This document shows, piece after piece, positions 54,677 through 62,491 of a stretch of DNA of 64,000 nucleotides (positions are counted from its first letter, which is position 1; each line of letters starts with the position of its first letter). Made by a program: the position numbers and the translations under genes. The notes beneath the pieces are model-generated. The model was not told the origin of the DNA and did no database searches. It saw nothing but the letters and a program-made list of their open reading frames with translations. Origin of the DNA: Geoglobus acetivorans (GTDB lineage: Archaea > Halobacteriota > Archaeoglobi > Archaeoglobales > Archaeoglobaceae); NCBI RefSeq assembly GCF_039641995.1, contig NZ_CP087714.1:620001-684000 (forward strand). Reading direction: 5' to 3'.

Positions 54677-54761
54677 TGCGGGGGGTGGGATTTGAACCCA
54701 CGAACCCCTGCGGGAGTGGATCTTGAGTCCACCGCCTTTGGCCTGGCTCGGCAACCCCCGC
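54677..54761 (-). tRNA. tRNA-Leu (anticodon CAA)
   Basis: On the minus strand GCGGGGG pairs with CCCCCGC. The loop CTCAAGA closed by GTGGA/TCCAC gives CAA. A long variable arm (CTCCCGCAGGGG region) marks it as a class II tRNA. Confidence 0.94.
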
Positions 54762-54802
54762 TCAAAAAGGCTTTTTAAAAATTGTGTTTATTTAATTTAT
54801 GG

Positions 54803-56083
54803 TTATTTTTTCAGAGCTTCCTTAACTGTCTTTATAGCGCATAAATCGCCGCACATGCTGCACGTTTCGCTCGATGGCTTGACTCTCGTGTGTATCTCCA
54901 TTGCCTTTTCTGGGTCTGGCGAGAGCATGAATTGCTTTTCCCAGTCAAAATCCCTTCTTGCCACGCTCATTTCATAGTCCCTCTTCCTTGCTCTTTCTTT
55001 CTGACCTTCCTTCACGAGATCAATTGCATGGGCTGCGATTTTTGCCGCAATAACGCCCTCTTTCACGTCCTCTATTGTGGGCAGTCCGAGATGCTCGGCG
55101 GGAGTAACATAGCATATAAAATCTGCTCCATGCATGCCTGCTATTCCCGCACCGATTGCGGCAGCGATGTGGTCGTAACCAGCAGCAGCATCAGTCACAA
55201 GCGGGCCGAGCAGGTAGAGCGGAGCACCTCTCGTGGCGTATTTCATTGCCTTGACACTGGTTTCAATCTGGTCCATTGGAACATGTCCTGGGCCTTCGAC
55301 CATTGCCTGGACACCGTTTTGCCTGCAAATCTCGACAAGCTCTCCGAGAATTATAAACTCTGTGAATTTAACTCTGTCGCTCGCATCGTGGATGCATCCT
55401 GGTCTGAACGCATCTCCAAGGCTTATGGTAACGTCATACTCTTTGAGCAGTTCGAGAAGGTAATCAAAGTTTTTGTAGTATGGGTTCTCGGAATCGTTCT
55501 GTTTCATCCAGGCAATTGTCAGGGAACCGCCCCGGCTCACAACTCCCAGCAGCCTGTTGCTCTTTTCCAGCCTCTCGATGGATACCCAGTTCACTCCAGC
55601 GTGAATTGTCATGAAATCCACGCCATCTTTTGCATGCTTTTCAACAACCCTGAAGAAATCGTCTTCGTCGGCATCGAGAATGTTTTTCTCTCTTGCAAGC
55701 TGGTACACTGGCACGGTACCAAAAGGAACATCGACAACATCCATTATCCTTTTCCTTATGTAGTCCAGATCGCCCCCACTGCTCAGATCCATTATTGCGT
55801 CTGCCCCGAATTTCTGGGCGATGATCGCCTTTTCTATCTCTTCTTCAAGGTTGACATAATCTGCGGAAGTGCCGATGTTAGCGTTTATCTTCGTGGACAT
55901 GTATTCTCCTATCGCTCTCGGTCTGAAAGAATCGTCATTTTTGAGAATATTTTTTGGAATTACGATTTTGCCTTCAGAGATCAGCTTGATTATTTTTTCA
56001 AGCCTGATACCCTCATATTTTTCCACATTCTTTAACCATTCTGGATATTCTCCTTTTCTGGCCATTTCCATGAGTGTTTCCAT
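54803..56083 (-). CDS. thiC: Phosphomethylpyrimidine synthase
   Basis: This radical-SAM enzyme makes the pyrimidine half of thiamine from aminoimidazole ribotide. The 426 residues include ANIGTSADYVN, DLSSGGDLDYIRKRIM and VEGPGHVPMDQIE. The C-terminal cluster ligands are Cys408, Cys411 and Cys415 in TCSMCGDLCAIK; spacing is CxxCxxxC, one residue shorter than the bacterial CxxCxxxxC. I saw no TPP riboswitch upstream. Confidence 0.94.
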   Translation of the reverse strand: METLMEMARKGEYPEWLKNVEKYEGIRLEKIIKLISEGKIVIPKNILKNDDSFRPRAIGEYMSTKINANIGTSADYVNLEEEIEKAIIAQKFGADAIMDLSSGGDLDYIRKRIMDVVDVPFGTVPVYQLAREKNILDADEDDFFRVVEKHAKDGVDFMTIHAGVNWVSIERLEKSNRLLGVVSRGGSLTIAWMKQNDSENPYYKNFDYLLELLKEYDVTISLGDAFRPGCIHDASDRVKFTEFIILGELVEICRQNGVQAMVEGPGHVPMDQIETSVKAMKYATRGAPLYLLGPLVTDAAAGYDHIAAAIGAGIAGMHGADFICYVTPAEHLGLPTIEDVKEGVIAAKIAAHAIDLVKEGQKERARKRDYEMSVARRDFDWEKQFMLSPDPEKAMEIHTRVKPSSETCSMCGDLCAIKTVKEALKK

Positions 56084-56181
56084 GAAATTTGATTTGATAA
56101 GTCAGTAATAAAAATATTGTGTGTTTTACTGCCTGTTCCATTTCCGGTAAATTTAGAGGTATGTGCTTCCAACAGTTTTTG

Positions 56182-56230
56182 TTCCCTTATTTTGGGAATA
56201 TTCTCATAATATGAGCAAAAGCTTATATAC
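56182..56230 (+). promoter_or_regulatory. trpB2 promoter with two inverted repeats
   Basis: GCTTATATAC (56221-56230) is a TATA box that predicts a start at about the ATG (56251). Just upstream are CTCAT-AAT-ATGAG (56203-56215) and TTCCC/GGGAA (56182-56186 and 56194-56198), either of which could bind a regulator. Confidence 0.45.
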
Positions 56231-56250
56231 TTGGATTTAAAAGTTGAGGT

Positions 56251-57531
56251 ATGGACAGAAAAATACACCTGGATGAAAATGAAATGCCCGATCGCTGGTA
56301 CAATATTCTGCCGGATCTGCCGGAGCCATTGCCTCCTCCGCTTGATCCTGAGACGAATGAACCGGTTAAACCGGAAAAGCTTGGGGCAATATTCCCAAAG
56401 GAACTGATAAGGCAGGAAATGAGCGATGAGAGGTATATAAGAATACCTGAAGAGGTTCTCGAAATCTACAGGTTGTGGAGGCCAACGCCCCTCATCAGGG
56501 CGACAAGGCTTGAAAGGTATCTGAAAACCCCAGCGAAAATCTATTACAAGTATGAGGGTGTTTCACCCCCCGGTAGCCACAAGCCCAATACGGCGGTTGC
56601 CCAGGCATATTACAATGCGAAAGAGGGTGTGGAGAGACTGACCACAGAGACAGGTGCAGGACAGTGGGGTTCAGCCCTCGCGTTTGCAGCGAACCTGTTT
56701 GATATGGATTGCAGGGTTTACATGGTGAAGGCGAGCTATTACCAGAAACCATACCGCAGGGTTTTGATGGAGCTATGGAATGCGGAGGTCATACCGAGTC
56801 CGTCAAATCTGACGGAGAGTGGCAGGAGGGTTCTTGAGAACGATCCAGACAGCCCTGGAAGTCTCGGTATAGCGATTAGCGAGGCTGTGGAGGATGCGGT
56901 AAAGGATGATGGGACGAATTACAGCCTGGGCAGCGTCCTCAATCACGTTATGCTTCACCAGACCATCATAGGTCTCGAGGTGAAGAGGCAGCTTGAGATT
57001 GCTGAAGAAAGTCCGGACGTAATGGTGGGCTGTGTGGGTGGAGGAAGCAACTTTGCAGGTCTCGTGTATCCCTTCATAAAGGACGATGGCGTGGAATTCA
57101 TAGCAGTGGAACCGGAATCATGTCCCACACTGACCAGAGGAGAATACAGATACGATTTCGGAGATATTGCAGGCTTTACACCTCTGCTCAAGATGTACAC
57201 TCTCGGAAAGGATTTCATCCCGCCACCGATACACGCCGGAGGGCTGAGGTATCACGGAGACGCTCCAACTCTTAGCCTGCTCGTGAAGTCAGGAATTGTG
57301 GAGGCAAGGGCAGTCCCTCAGATAGACACATTCAGGGCAGGAAAGATTTTTGCGGAGACTGAAGGTGTCGTTCCCGCACCAGAATCAACACATGCAATTA
57401 AAGTGGTGATAGATGAGGCGTTGAAGGCAAAGAAAACAGGCGAGGAAAAAACAATAGTGTTCAATCTCAGCGGCCATGGACACTTTGATTTGAAGGCCTA
57501 CCAGGACTTCATGGAGGGTAAACTTGCATGA
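56251..57531 (+). CDS. trpB2: Tryptophan synthase beta chain-like protein TrpB2
   Basis: A pyridoxal-phosphate enzyme of 426 residues that joins indole and serine. The cofactor lysine is Lys111 in [16 protein letters not shown] follows, and [10 protein letters not shown] is the phosphate loop. The long N-terminus ([21 protein letters not shown]) is the mark of the TrpB2 type, which usually works without TrpA. No trpA is adjacent. Confidence 0.93.
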   Translation: MDRKIHLDENEMPDRWYNILPDLPEPLPPPLDPETNEPVKPEKLGAIFPKELIRQEMSDERYIRIPEEVLEIYRLWRPTPLIRATRLERYLKTPAKIYYKYEGVSPPGSHKPNTAVAQAYYNAKEGVERLTTETGAGQWGSALAFAANLFDMDCRVYMVKASYYQKPYRRVLMELWNAEVIPSPSNLTESGRRVLENDPDSPGSLGIAISEAVEDAVKDDGTNYSLGSVLNHVMLHQTIIGLEVKRQLEIAEESPDVMVGCVGGGSNFAGLVYPFIKDDGVEFIAVEPESCPTLTRGEYRYDFGDIAGFTPLLKMYTLGKDFIPPPIHAGGLRYHGDAPTLSLLVKSGIVEARAVPQIDTFRAGKIFAETEGVVPAPESTHAIKVVIDEALKAKKTGEEKTIVFNLSGHGHFDLKAYQDFMEGKLA

Positions 57532-57735
57532 TCACCTCTTTATTTTTCCCAGCAGAAATACTGCGGTTATGATCAGCCCCGCATCCAGAATTATTCTGAT
57601 GAGTGTTGCCTTTCTGTAGTCAAAGAACATGCCGATTGCCGAATTGATGTTCAGGTAAAGTCCCACTATACCGACAAATGCAAGTATTCCTGCGATTATC
57701 TGAATCAGTCTCCCATAATCCTTTTCCTCAGCCAT
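57532..57735 (-). CDS. Small two-pass membrane protein
   Basis: The 67-residue protein has two membrane helices (residues about 10-30 and 44-62) and charged ends. Its start overlaps the end of the PGF-CTERM protein gene by 31 bases, so it may be co-expressed with it. Its function is unknown. Confidence 0.55.
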   Translation of the reverse strand: MAEEKDYGRLIQIIAGILAFVGIVGLYLNINSAIGMFFDYRKATLIRIILDAGLIITAVFLLGKIKR

Positions 57736-58643
57736 AGGATTGCACCTCCTGATATCAGGGCTGTTAACAGCTCAAAACCCGGAGCCGCTCTGGGCATGTA
57801 TGGTGGTGGTGTTGAAACGGGTGTTCTCAGTTCCTGTTCTCTAATAAAATCCTCCACCCTGAATGCATCTCCTTTCGAACTTTCCTCCTTGAAAGTTTTA
57901 GGGTTGAACTTCACGACGTCTTTCCTCTTCCCGGTGATGTAATTCTTGCTCCACACTTCGAGAACAATCCTGTAGTTGTATTTATCGGGCAGTGTGAGAT
58001 TGAACTTGATGAGGTTGGTCTTTCCGGATTCCACTTTTCTCTCGGCCCAGAACTCATCTGCAAGGAGGTTTGACTCAAGCTGCACCGCCTTGACCCTGAA
58101 TCTGACCCCCTCGTAGGTCTCAAGGCTCTCGATGTAGTATGTCGCCGTTATGTTCACCCTGTCACCTGACTTCCCGGTGACCGTGAAGTCAGCATCTTTT
58201 ATCGTAATCTCCAGTTTTTCATCATCTGGCGGTATTGTGGAAAGCCCGAATATGCGGATTTCCCGGGTTGAATAGATTCGTCCATCCCTCTCAAGGGTGA
58301 TTTTCACCCTGTAATCGTGATTTTTTGCGATGGTGCATGTCAGACTCTCTGAATGATACTCTTCCGTTTTTTCGGGTATTTTTCTGGAGAATTCGTTGAG
58401 GAGTAGGTTGGTTGAGGCGTCAAAGAACTTTATTCTCAAATACAGCCCATCAATTTTCTTCGATTTTGTCATTTTTATGGAGAAATTCAGTTCTGCATGG
58501 GTTGAGTTGACATTCTCCGCTCTCGTTTCGACGTCTGTTATGTATGCGAATGATGATTTTTCCTCTTCCATCGGGATGGCCGCTATGATTGCTGAAAGAA
58601 TGACCAGGAGTGTTACCGCAATTGCAAAATGAAGTGTTTTCAT
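57705..58643 (-). CDS. Exported surface protein with PGF-CTERM anchor
   Basis: The 312 residues start with a signal peptide (LHFAIAVTLLVILSAIIAAIP), continue with two beta-rich repeats of the DUF7490 kind, and end in a Pro-rich linker, APGFE, a hydrophobic helix and a basic cluster (LRKR). PGF-CTERM tails are cut by archaeosortase A and joined to a lipid. The protein should therefore sit on the outer face of the membrane. Confidence 0.78.
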   Translation of the reverse strand: MKTLHFAIAVTLLVILSAIIAAIPMEEEKSSFAYITDVETRAENVNSTHAELNFSIKMTKSKKIDGLYLRIKFFDASTNLLLNEFSRKIPEKTEEYHSESLTCTIAKNHDYRVKITLERDGRIYSTREIRIFGLSTIPPDDEKLEITIKDADFTVTGKSGDRVNITATYYIESLETYEGVRFRVKAVQLESNLLADEFWAERKVESGKTNLIKFNLTLPDKYNYRIVLEVWSKNYITGKRKDVVKFNPKTFKEESSKGDAFRVEDFIREQELRTPVSTPPPYMPRAAPGFELLTALISGGAILWLRKRIMGD

Positions 58644-58837
58644 ATTGAAAATTGTAGTATCTGGAATTATATATACTTTTTCAGATTCTGTAACTTTATC
58701 TGATATTGCAAAATTCCAGATTGCTTTGAGTGATTGTTTTGCTGGAGTTCAGCAAAAAATAGGGCCTTCCTGCCACGGTGTGCTTCTGAAATCGTCAGCA
58801 TTCTGAAAAAGATTTCGCGAAGAGGTTGTTGGAAGGA

Positions 58838-58911
58838 TGGGGCCGCCGAGACTTGAACTCGGGTCTCCACCCCCCCAAGATGGAAGGATAACCAGGCTAC
58901 CCTACGGCCCC
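58838..58911 (-). tRNA. tRNA-Pro (anticodon GGG)
   Basis: On the minus strand GGGGCCG pairs with CGGCCCC. The loop TTGGGGG closed by CCATC/GGTGG (with one T-G pair) gives GGG. Outside the anticodon arm it is almost the same as the tRNA-Pro at 18478. Confidence 0.93.
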
Positions 58912-58971
58912 CTGTTGAAGTTCAAACTGAACTGGGTTTATATAATCTACGTTTGGTGTATTTTTGCCGAT

Positions 58972-59109
58972 TATTTTAAATACTACAGTATAAATTTTTT
59001 AGCGATGGTTCATGCTATAACACGACATGGGGCAAACACAACGAATGGCCCGTCGAATGTGGGAGTTATGCAGGGCAATCGTGCCCGCCGCCTCTCAGCG
59101 TGGGGTTGA
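58972..59109 (+). other. Promoter and possible 34-residue leaderless peptide before the RecA-like cluster
   Basis: ATTTTAAATA near 58972-58981 predicts a start at about 59005, exactly on an ATG. A frame of 34 codons, beginning MVHAITRHGANTT and ending at TGA 59107-59109, then leads into the next gene, which starts six bases later. A small hairpin GGGCA-ATCG-TGCCC lies at 59073-59086. It could be a leader peptide, or simply an untranslated leader. Confidence 0.35.
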
Positions 59110-59114
59110 CGGAT

Positions 59115-59690
59115 ATGTCTGAGCTGTCCGTGAACTCTGTCAAAGCTCTCGGAAATAAGCTTTTCAGCAATATAAAGTCGGAAAAAGAAGTTGTCCTGCT
59201 GAATGTAGCGCCGTTTCTATACTTCAAAGCTTTAAACGAGGTCATGAGGCTCTTAACGGCGGCGGGGGAGGGCATATATATTGCTCTCAATAAGCCCTGT
59301 GCCTCTCTGGATAAACAGCTCAGGAAAGCCGGGATTTTCACGGAAAATATCAGGTATGTTGATTGCAATACAAGGCAGTTTGGAGGGCATGAGCTGGAAG
59401 ACCCGAGATATGTTTTTCTGGACTCCCCCAACCCAGTTCAGGTGATAGTGACGGTTGACAGACTTCTCAGGGAGCTAAATTCGGATTTCAAGTTCGTTTA
59501 TATAGATTCCCTTTCGACATTTACGCTGTACAAGTCTCAGGAGTCGCTGGTTAAGTTTCTGAGGCAGCTTACCGGGAAAACAAGAATTCACGGAACGTTC
59601 TGTGTCATTACCGTTCTGGAGAATGAGATCGATCCCCAGCATCTCTCTCAGCTCTCTCTTCTCTGTGATTCGCTGATTGAGGTGAGATAA
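59115..59690 (+). CDS. RecA/KaiC-fold protein without a P-loop (first of three)
   Basis: The 191 residues follow the RecA-core pattern (EVVLLNVAPFLYFKALNEVMR, then FKFVYIDSLSTFTLY as a Walker B-like strand), but there is no GxxGxGKT. It therefore probably does not hydrolyse ATP. The frame is open to a GTG at 59100; the ATG at 59115 is preferred. The next gene begins at the following base. Confidence 0.65.
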   Translation: MSELSVNSVKALGNKLFSNIKSEKEVVLLNVAPFLYFKALNEVMRLLTAAGEGIYIALNKPCASLDKQLRKAGIFTENIRYVDCNTRQFGGHELEDPRYVFLDSPNPVQVIVTVDRLLRELNSDFKFVYIDSLSTFTLYKSQESLVKFLRQLTGKTRIHGTFCVITVLENEIDPQHLSQLSLLCDSLIEVR

Positions 59691-60434
59691 TTGTTCAGGA
59701 CTGGCATAGAGATAATTGATCGATTTGGCGGATTGAATGAGGGGCTTAATTATATTATCGAGGAACCGGGGGCAGGAGGAGAGGAATTTGCATATTACTT
59801 GCTGATGAAAAATACTGACAAGAACCTCAAGATAATCTCGATATCCGAATCCGAGGAGGAGATTTTAAAAGAGCTTGAGATGAATCTCTCGAATGAAAAC
59901 TTCGACAGAATTGCGAAAAAGCTCCAGATCGTAAGTCTTGACAGGTTCTACTTCAAGGGTACATGCATACCTGTAAGGTGGGTGCTTGGCAAGGAGCCGG
60001 ATCTGGAGGATTTGAAAGGAGAAGGTGACCTCTTGAGCGAACTGGCGAATCAGGTTGATGCGATTGAGGAAAATACCGTGCTTGTTCTGAACTCACTCAC
60101 GGACCTTCTCAGAATTCCTGGAAAGTATGACGTTGGAGACATCCTTGCCATGATACATGGCTTGAGAAAAATCGCCTTGAGAAAGAACGTTCTGGTGCTG
60201 ATTTTGATGACGAAGGGCGTCATTTCTGAGCAGTATCAGAACCTTTTCCTCAGCATCTCTGATGGAATAATGTTCTTTGAGTGGAGTAAGCAGGGAAGCA
60301 TGGAAAGGTGGCTGTATTTCAGAAAGCTCTCCGGTCTTTTGCCACATCTCGAGAGGGAAAATATCACCCGCATGAAAATAAGGTTTGATCCTGTGGCGGG
60401 CTTCATGGTTACTCAGTATGAGAGGGTGCTGTGA
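59691..60434 (+). CDS. RecA/KaiC-like protein with degenerate P-loop (second of three)
   Basis: The 247-residue protein begins FRTGIEIIDRFGGLNEGLNYIIEEPGAGGEEF, the KaiC layout. The P-loop reads EPGAGGEE where the lysine should be, so ATP turnover is doubtful. Walker B-like TVLVLNSLTDLL follows. The start is TTG with GGTGAGAT upstream. It overlaps the third gene by one base. Confidence 0.7.
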   Translation: MFRTGIEIIDRFGGLNEGLNYIIEEPGAGGEEFAYYLLMKNTDKNLKIISISESEEEILKELEMNLSNENFDRIAKKLQIVSLDRFYFKGTCIPVRWVLGKEPDLEDLKGEGDLLSELANQVDAIEENTVLVLNSLTDLLRIPGKYDVGDILAMIHGLRKIALRKNVLVLILMTKGVISEQYQNLFLSISDGIMFFEWSKQGSMERWLYFRKLSGLLPHLERENITRMKIRFDPVAGFMVTQYERVL

Positions 60435-61120
60435 TGAGGTTGCTTTCCACGGGCATACGGGGACTGGATGCCATGCTCGGAGGGGGAATCCCTGAAGGCT
60501 ATTTTGTTTCAGTAATTGGCTTTTTTGGAACTGGAAAAACGACCTTGGGGTTGCATTTTATAAATGAGGGGTTCTCGGAGGGCGATAGCTGTCTGATCAT
60601 CAGCTTCGACGAGGACGAGGAAAGCATTCTGGCCACAGCGGAGAACTATGGTATGGACTTTTCACCGGGCAATGGGAGTATACAGGTTATAAAACTCGAC
60701 CCCCTCGAGGTCAAGAAGAGGTTTGAAAGTTTTGAAAATGAACTCAGACACATGTTCGAAAAGATAATGCCAGCGAGAATACTTGTAGACTCCATAACCG
60801 TTCTGGAGACACTCTTCGACGATGCCGGAAGGTATTCTTTCCTCTCAAAACTAAGAGGCCTTCTGAAATCTATAAACGCTACTGCAGTGGTCACGTCCGA
60901 GTGCGATAAGGACAATCCTCTCAGGTCAAAGTTCGGTATTCTCGAATACGTTTCTGATGGCATGATCTCCATGAGAATCTACAGGGAAAATGAGCTTGAA
61001 GAAGCCACACTGGCCATTGAGGTTCTGAAAATGAGGCGAAGAGCGCACATGCGCATTCCGAGACCGTATGCAATAACCTCTTCGGGGATAGAGGTATTTC
61101 TTGAATCGGAATTGATCTGA
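60434..61120 (+). CDS. KaiC-like RecA-superfamily ATPase (third of three)
   Basis: The 228 residues start RLLSTGIRGLDAMLGGGIPEGY, then a complete P-loop GFFGTGKTT near residue 29 and Walker B RILVDSITVLETL. It is the only member of the tandem set that keeps ATPase residues. The ATG shares one base with the preceding stop. Single-domain KaiC proteins of archaea act in signalling or motility (ArlH is one), but this one lacks archaellum genes nearby. Confidence 0.82.
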   Translation: MRLLSTGIRGLDAMLGGGIPEGYFVSVIGFFGTGKTTLGLHFINEGFSEGDSCLIISFDEDEESILATAENYGMDFSPGNGSIQVIKLDPLEVKKRFESFENELRHMFEKIMPARILVDSITVLETLFDDAGRYSFLSKLRGLLKSINATAVVTSECDKDNPLRSKFGILEYVSDGMISMRIYRENELEEATLAIEVLKMRRRAHMRIPRPYAITSSGIEVFLESELI

Positions 61121-61226
61121 AGGGGCAGCGGAAGACCGGGTGCGGAGGCTTTTCCGAGCTGGTCATCCAGCCTGTCATTGATTAAATAGCGCAATGTTAA
61201 TATATATCTCACTTACAGTTATCATC

Positions 61227-61811
61227 ATGAAGAGAAGAATTGTTATTCTCTTGGCTCTCTTTGTGCTGGGCGTTCTTGTTCTCGGCTGTGCCCAGCAGGA
61301 GGAAGCAAAGACAACTCCAACTCCAGCAAAAACTGCAGAGAAAACTCCAACTCCGAAACCAAAGGAAGAGAAGACACCTAAACCAACTCCAACCCCTGAG
61401 AAGAAGTCCACACCGAAACCGACACCGACACCCAAGAAAGTCGAAGCAAGCTCACCACTGGTGGAGTGTACGGTCTGCCACACCAAATCAACAGATTACA
61501 AGCCCCACGTCAATGGTGGTCAGTACTGTGCTAACTGCCACGGCAGCAACCCGCACACCATACACGTTGGGCCAGGAACGATCAACCTTGAGTGCAGCGT
61601 CTGTCACGGTCCTCCCGACAACATACAGATACCCAAGCCCATCGAAGAGGGCAGAACCGTCTGTGAGAACTGCCACGCCTATCCAGATGCCACAAAGCCA
61701 AGCTACGGCAACCTTGTGAACATCCACCTGCCAAGAGGCAAGTACTGTACGGTCTGCCACGGAACGGATGTCTCCGGTCTGCATACGGCAGCAGACTCCT
61801 TTGTGGAGTAA
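61227..61811 (+). CDS. Five-heme c-type cytochrome lipoprotein
   Basis: The 194 residues begin with a signal peptide and lipobox VLGC. A 50-residue Pro/Thr/Lys-rich linker follows, then five CxxCH heme sites (CTVCH, CANCH, CSVCH, CENCH, CTVCH) with extra histidines for bis-His ligation. It should be anchored outside the membrane by lipid, with the linker as a spacer. The following gene encodes a sister with the same layout. Electron transfer to external acceptors such as iron(III) is the likely role. Confidence 0.88.
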   Translation: MKRRIVILLALFVLGVLVLGCAQQEEAKTTPTPAKTAEKTPTPKPKEEKTPKPTPTPEKKSTPKPTPTPKKVEASSPLVECTVCHTKSTDYKPHVNGGQYCANCHGSNPHTIHVGPGTINLECSVCHGPPDNIQIPKPIEEGRTVCENCHAYPDATKPSYGNLVNIHLPRGKYCTVCHGTDVSGLHTAADSFVE

Positions 61812-61827
61812 TCTCAGAGAATAGAGT

Positions 61828-62403
61828 ATGAAACGAACCACTCTTTTATTTTTTGTCATCGCACTCGCAGTTATTGTGCCAATGTGTTCTCAGAGCTATG
61901 AAAAAGCTCCAGAAAAAACCCCTGTGCCAGAACAGACTCCTTTCAGTGATGGTCAGAAGTCTGTAACCTCAACCCCTGTTCCAGAGACCGGTACAGACTA
62001 TGGAAGCACTGCTCCGGAACTGGAAGGTCCGGTATGTGAGAACTGCCATCTGAACAGCAAGAGACAGTATGTTCCGCAGGCGGACAAGATAGAGGGACAC
62101 CTGGATGGCACAAAATTCTGCCAGTACTGTCATGTTAAGGGAGATGACGTGGTCAGAGAGCTGGGCAATCTTCATCACTCAAAATACTCGGACTGCAGCA
62201 AATGCCATGTGAATTACGATCTCGAAAAAATGGACTGCGGTTCATGCCATGCATATCCTGACCCCTTCGAGCCGAGCAATGGTAATTTGCTGAAGATACA
62301 CCTGAGCAGGGGTGTGGGCTGCAAGGACTGTCATGGAACTGATTTCCTCAGAATACATCAGGACAAAAAAATCTTCCCCGACAAATTTGGCATTGAAAAC
62401 TGA
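61828..62403 (+). CDS. Second five-heme c-type cytochrome lipoprotein
   Basis: The 191-residue protein has a signal sequence ending in VPMC (a less typical lipobox), a Pro/Thr-rich linker and five CxxCH sites (CENCH, CQYCH, CSKCH, CGSCH, CKDCH). The last two sites align with the last two of the preceding protein: the stretch HAYPDxxxPSxGNLxxIHLxRG is shared. The two genes are 16 bases apart and clearly arose by duplication. Confidence 0.86.
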   Translation: MKRTTLLFFVIALAVIVPMCSQSYEKAPEKTPVPEQTPFSDGQKSVTSTPVPETGTDYGSTAPELEGPVCENCHLNSKRQYVPQADKIEGHLDGTKFCQYCHVKGDDVVRELGNLHHSKYSDCSKCHVNYDLEKMDCGSCHAYPDPFEPSNGNLLKIHLSRGVGCKDCHGTDFLRIHQDKKIFPDKFGIEN

Positions 62404-62491
62404 AATGGCAGTGTAAAACAATTCATACCTTATTTTTTAACGCTTCTGAACTTTTCTGTTGGCTTCATTTGCTCCATGACAAAAACCCGAG

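Noticed and set aside
54890-56035. Open frame of 381 codons opposite thiC
   Set aside because: It has no recognisable motif, an unnatural Cys/His-rich composition, and thiC on the other strand is certain.
56084-56250. TPP riboswitch for thiC
   Set aside because: The short A/T-rich upstream region lacks the conserved THI-box sequences.
58837-59109. Frame of 90 codons beginning inside tRNA-Pro
   Set aside because: Its first half is translated tRNA. Only the final 34 codons from the leaderless ATG at 59005 were kept, at low confidence.
59691-61120. ArlH (archaellum ATPase) identity for the KaiC-like proteins
   Set aside because: No archaellum genes are adjacent, and two of the three proteins lack a working P-loop.
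61300-61440. Repeat-like PTP codon stretch in the first cytochrome gene
   Set aside because: It is the coding sequence of the Pro/Thr/Lys linker of the lipoprotein, not an independent DNA repeat.
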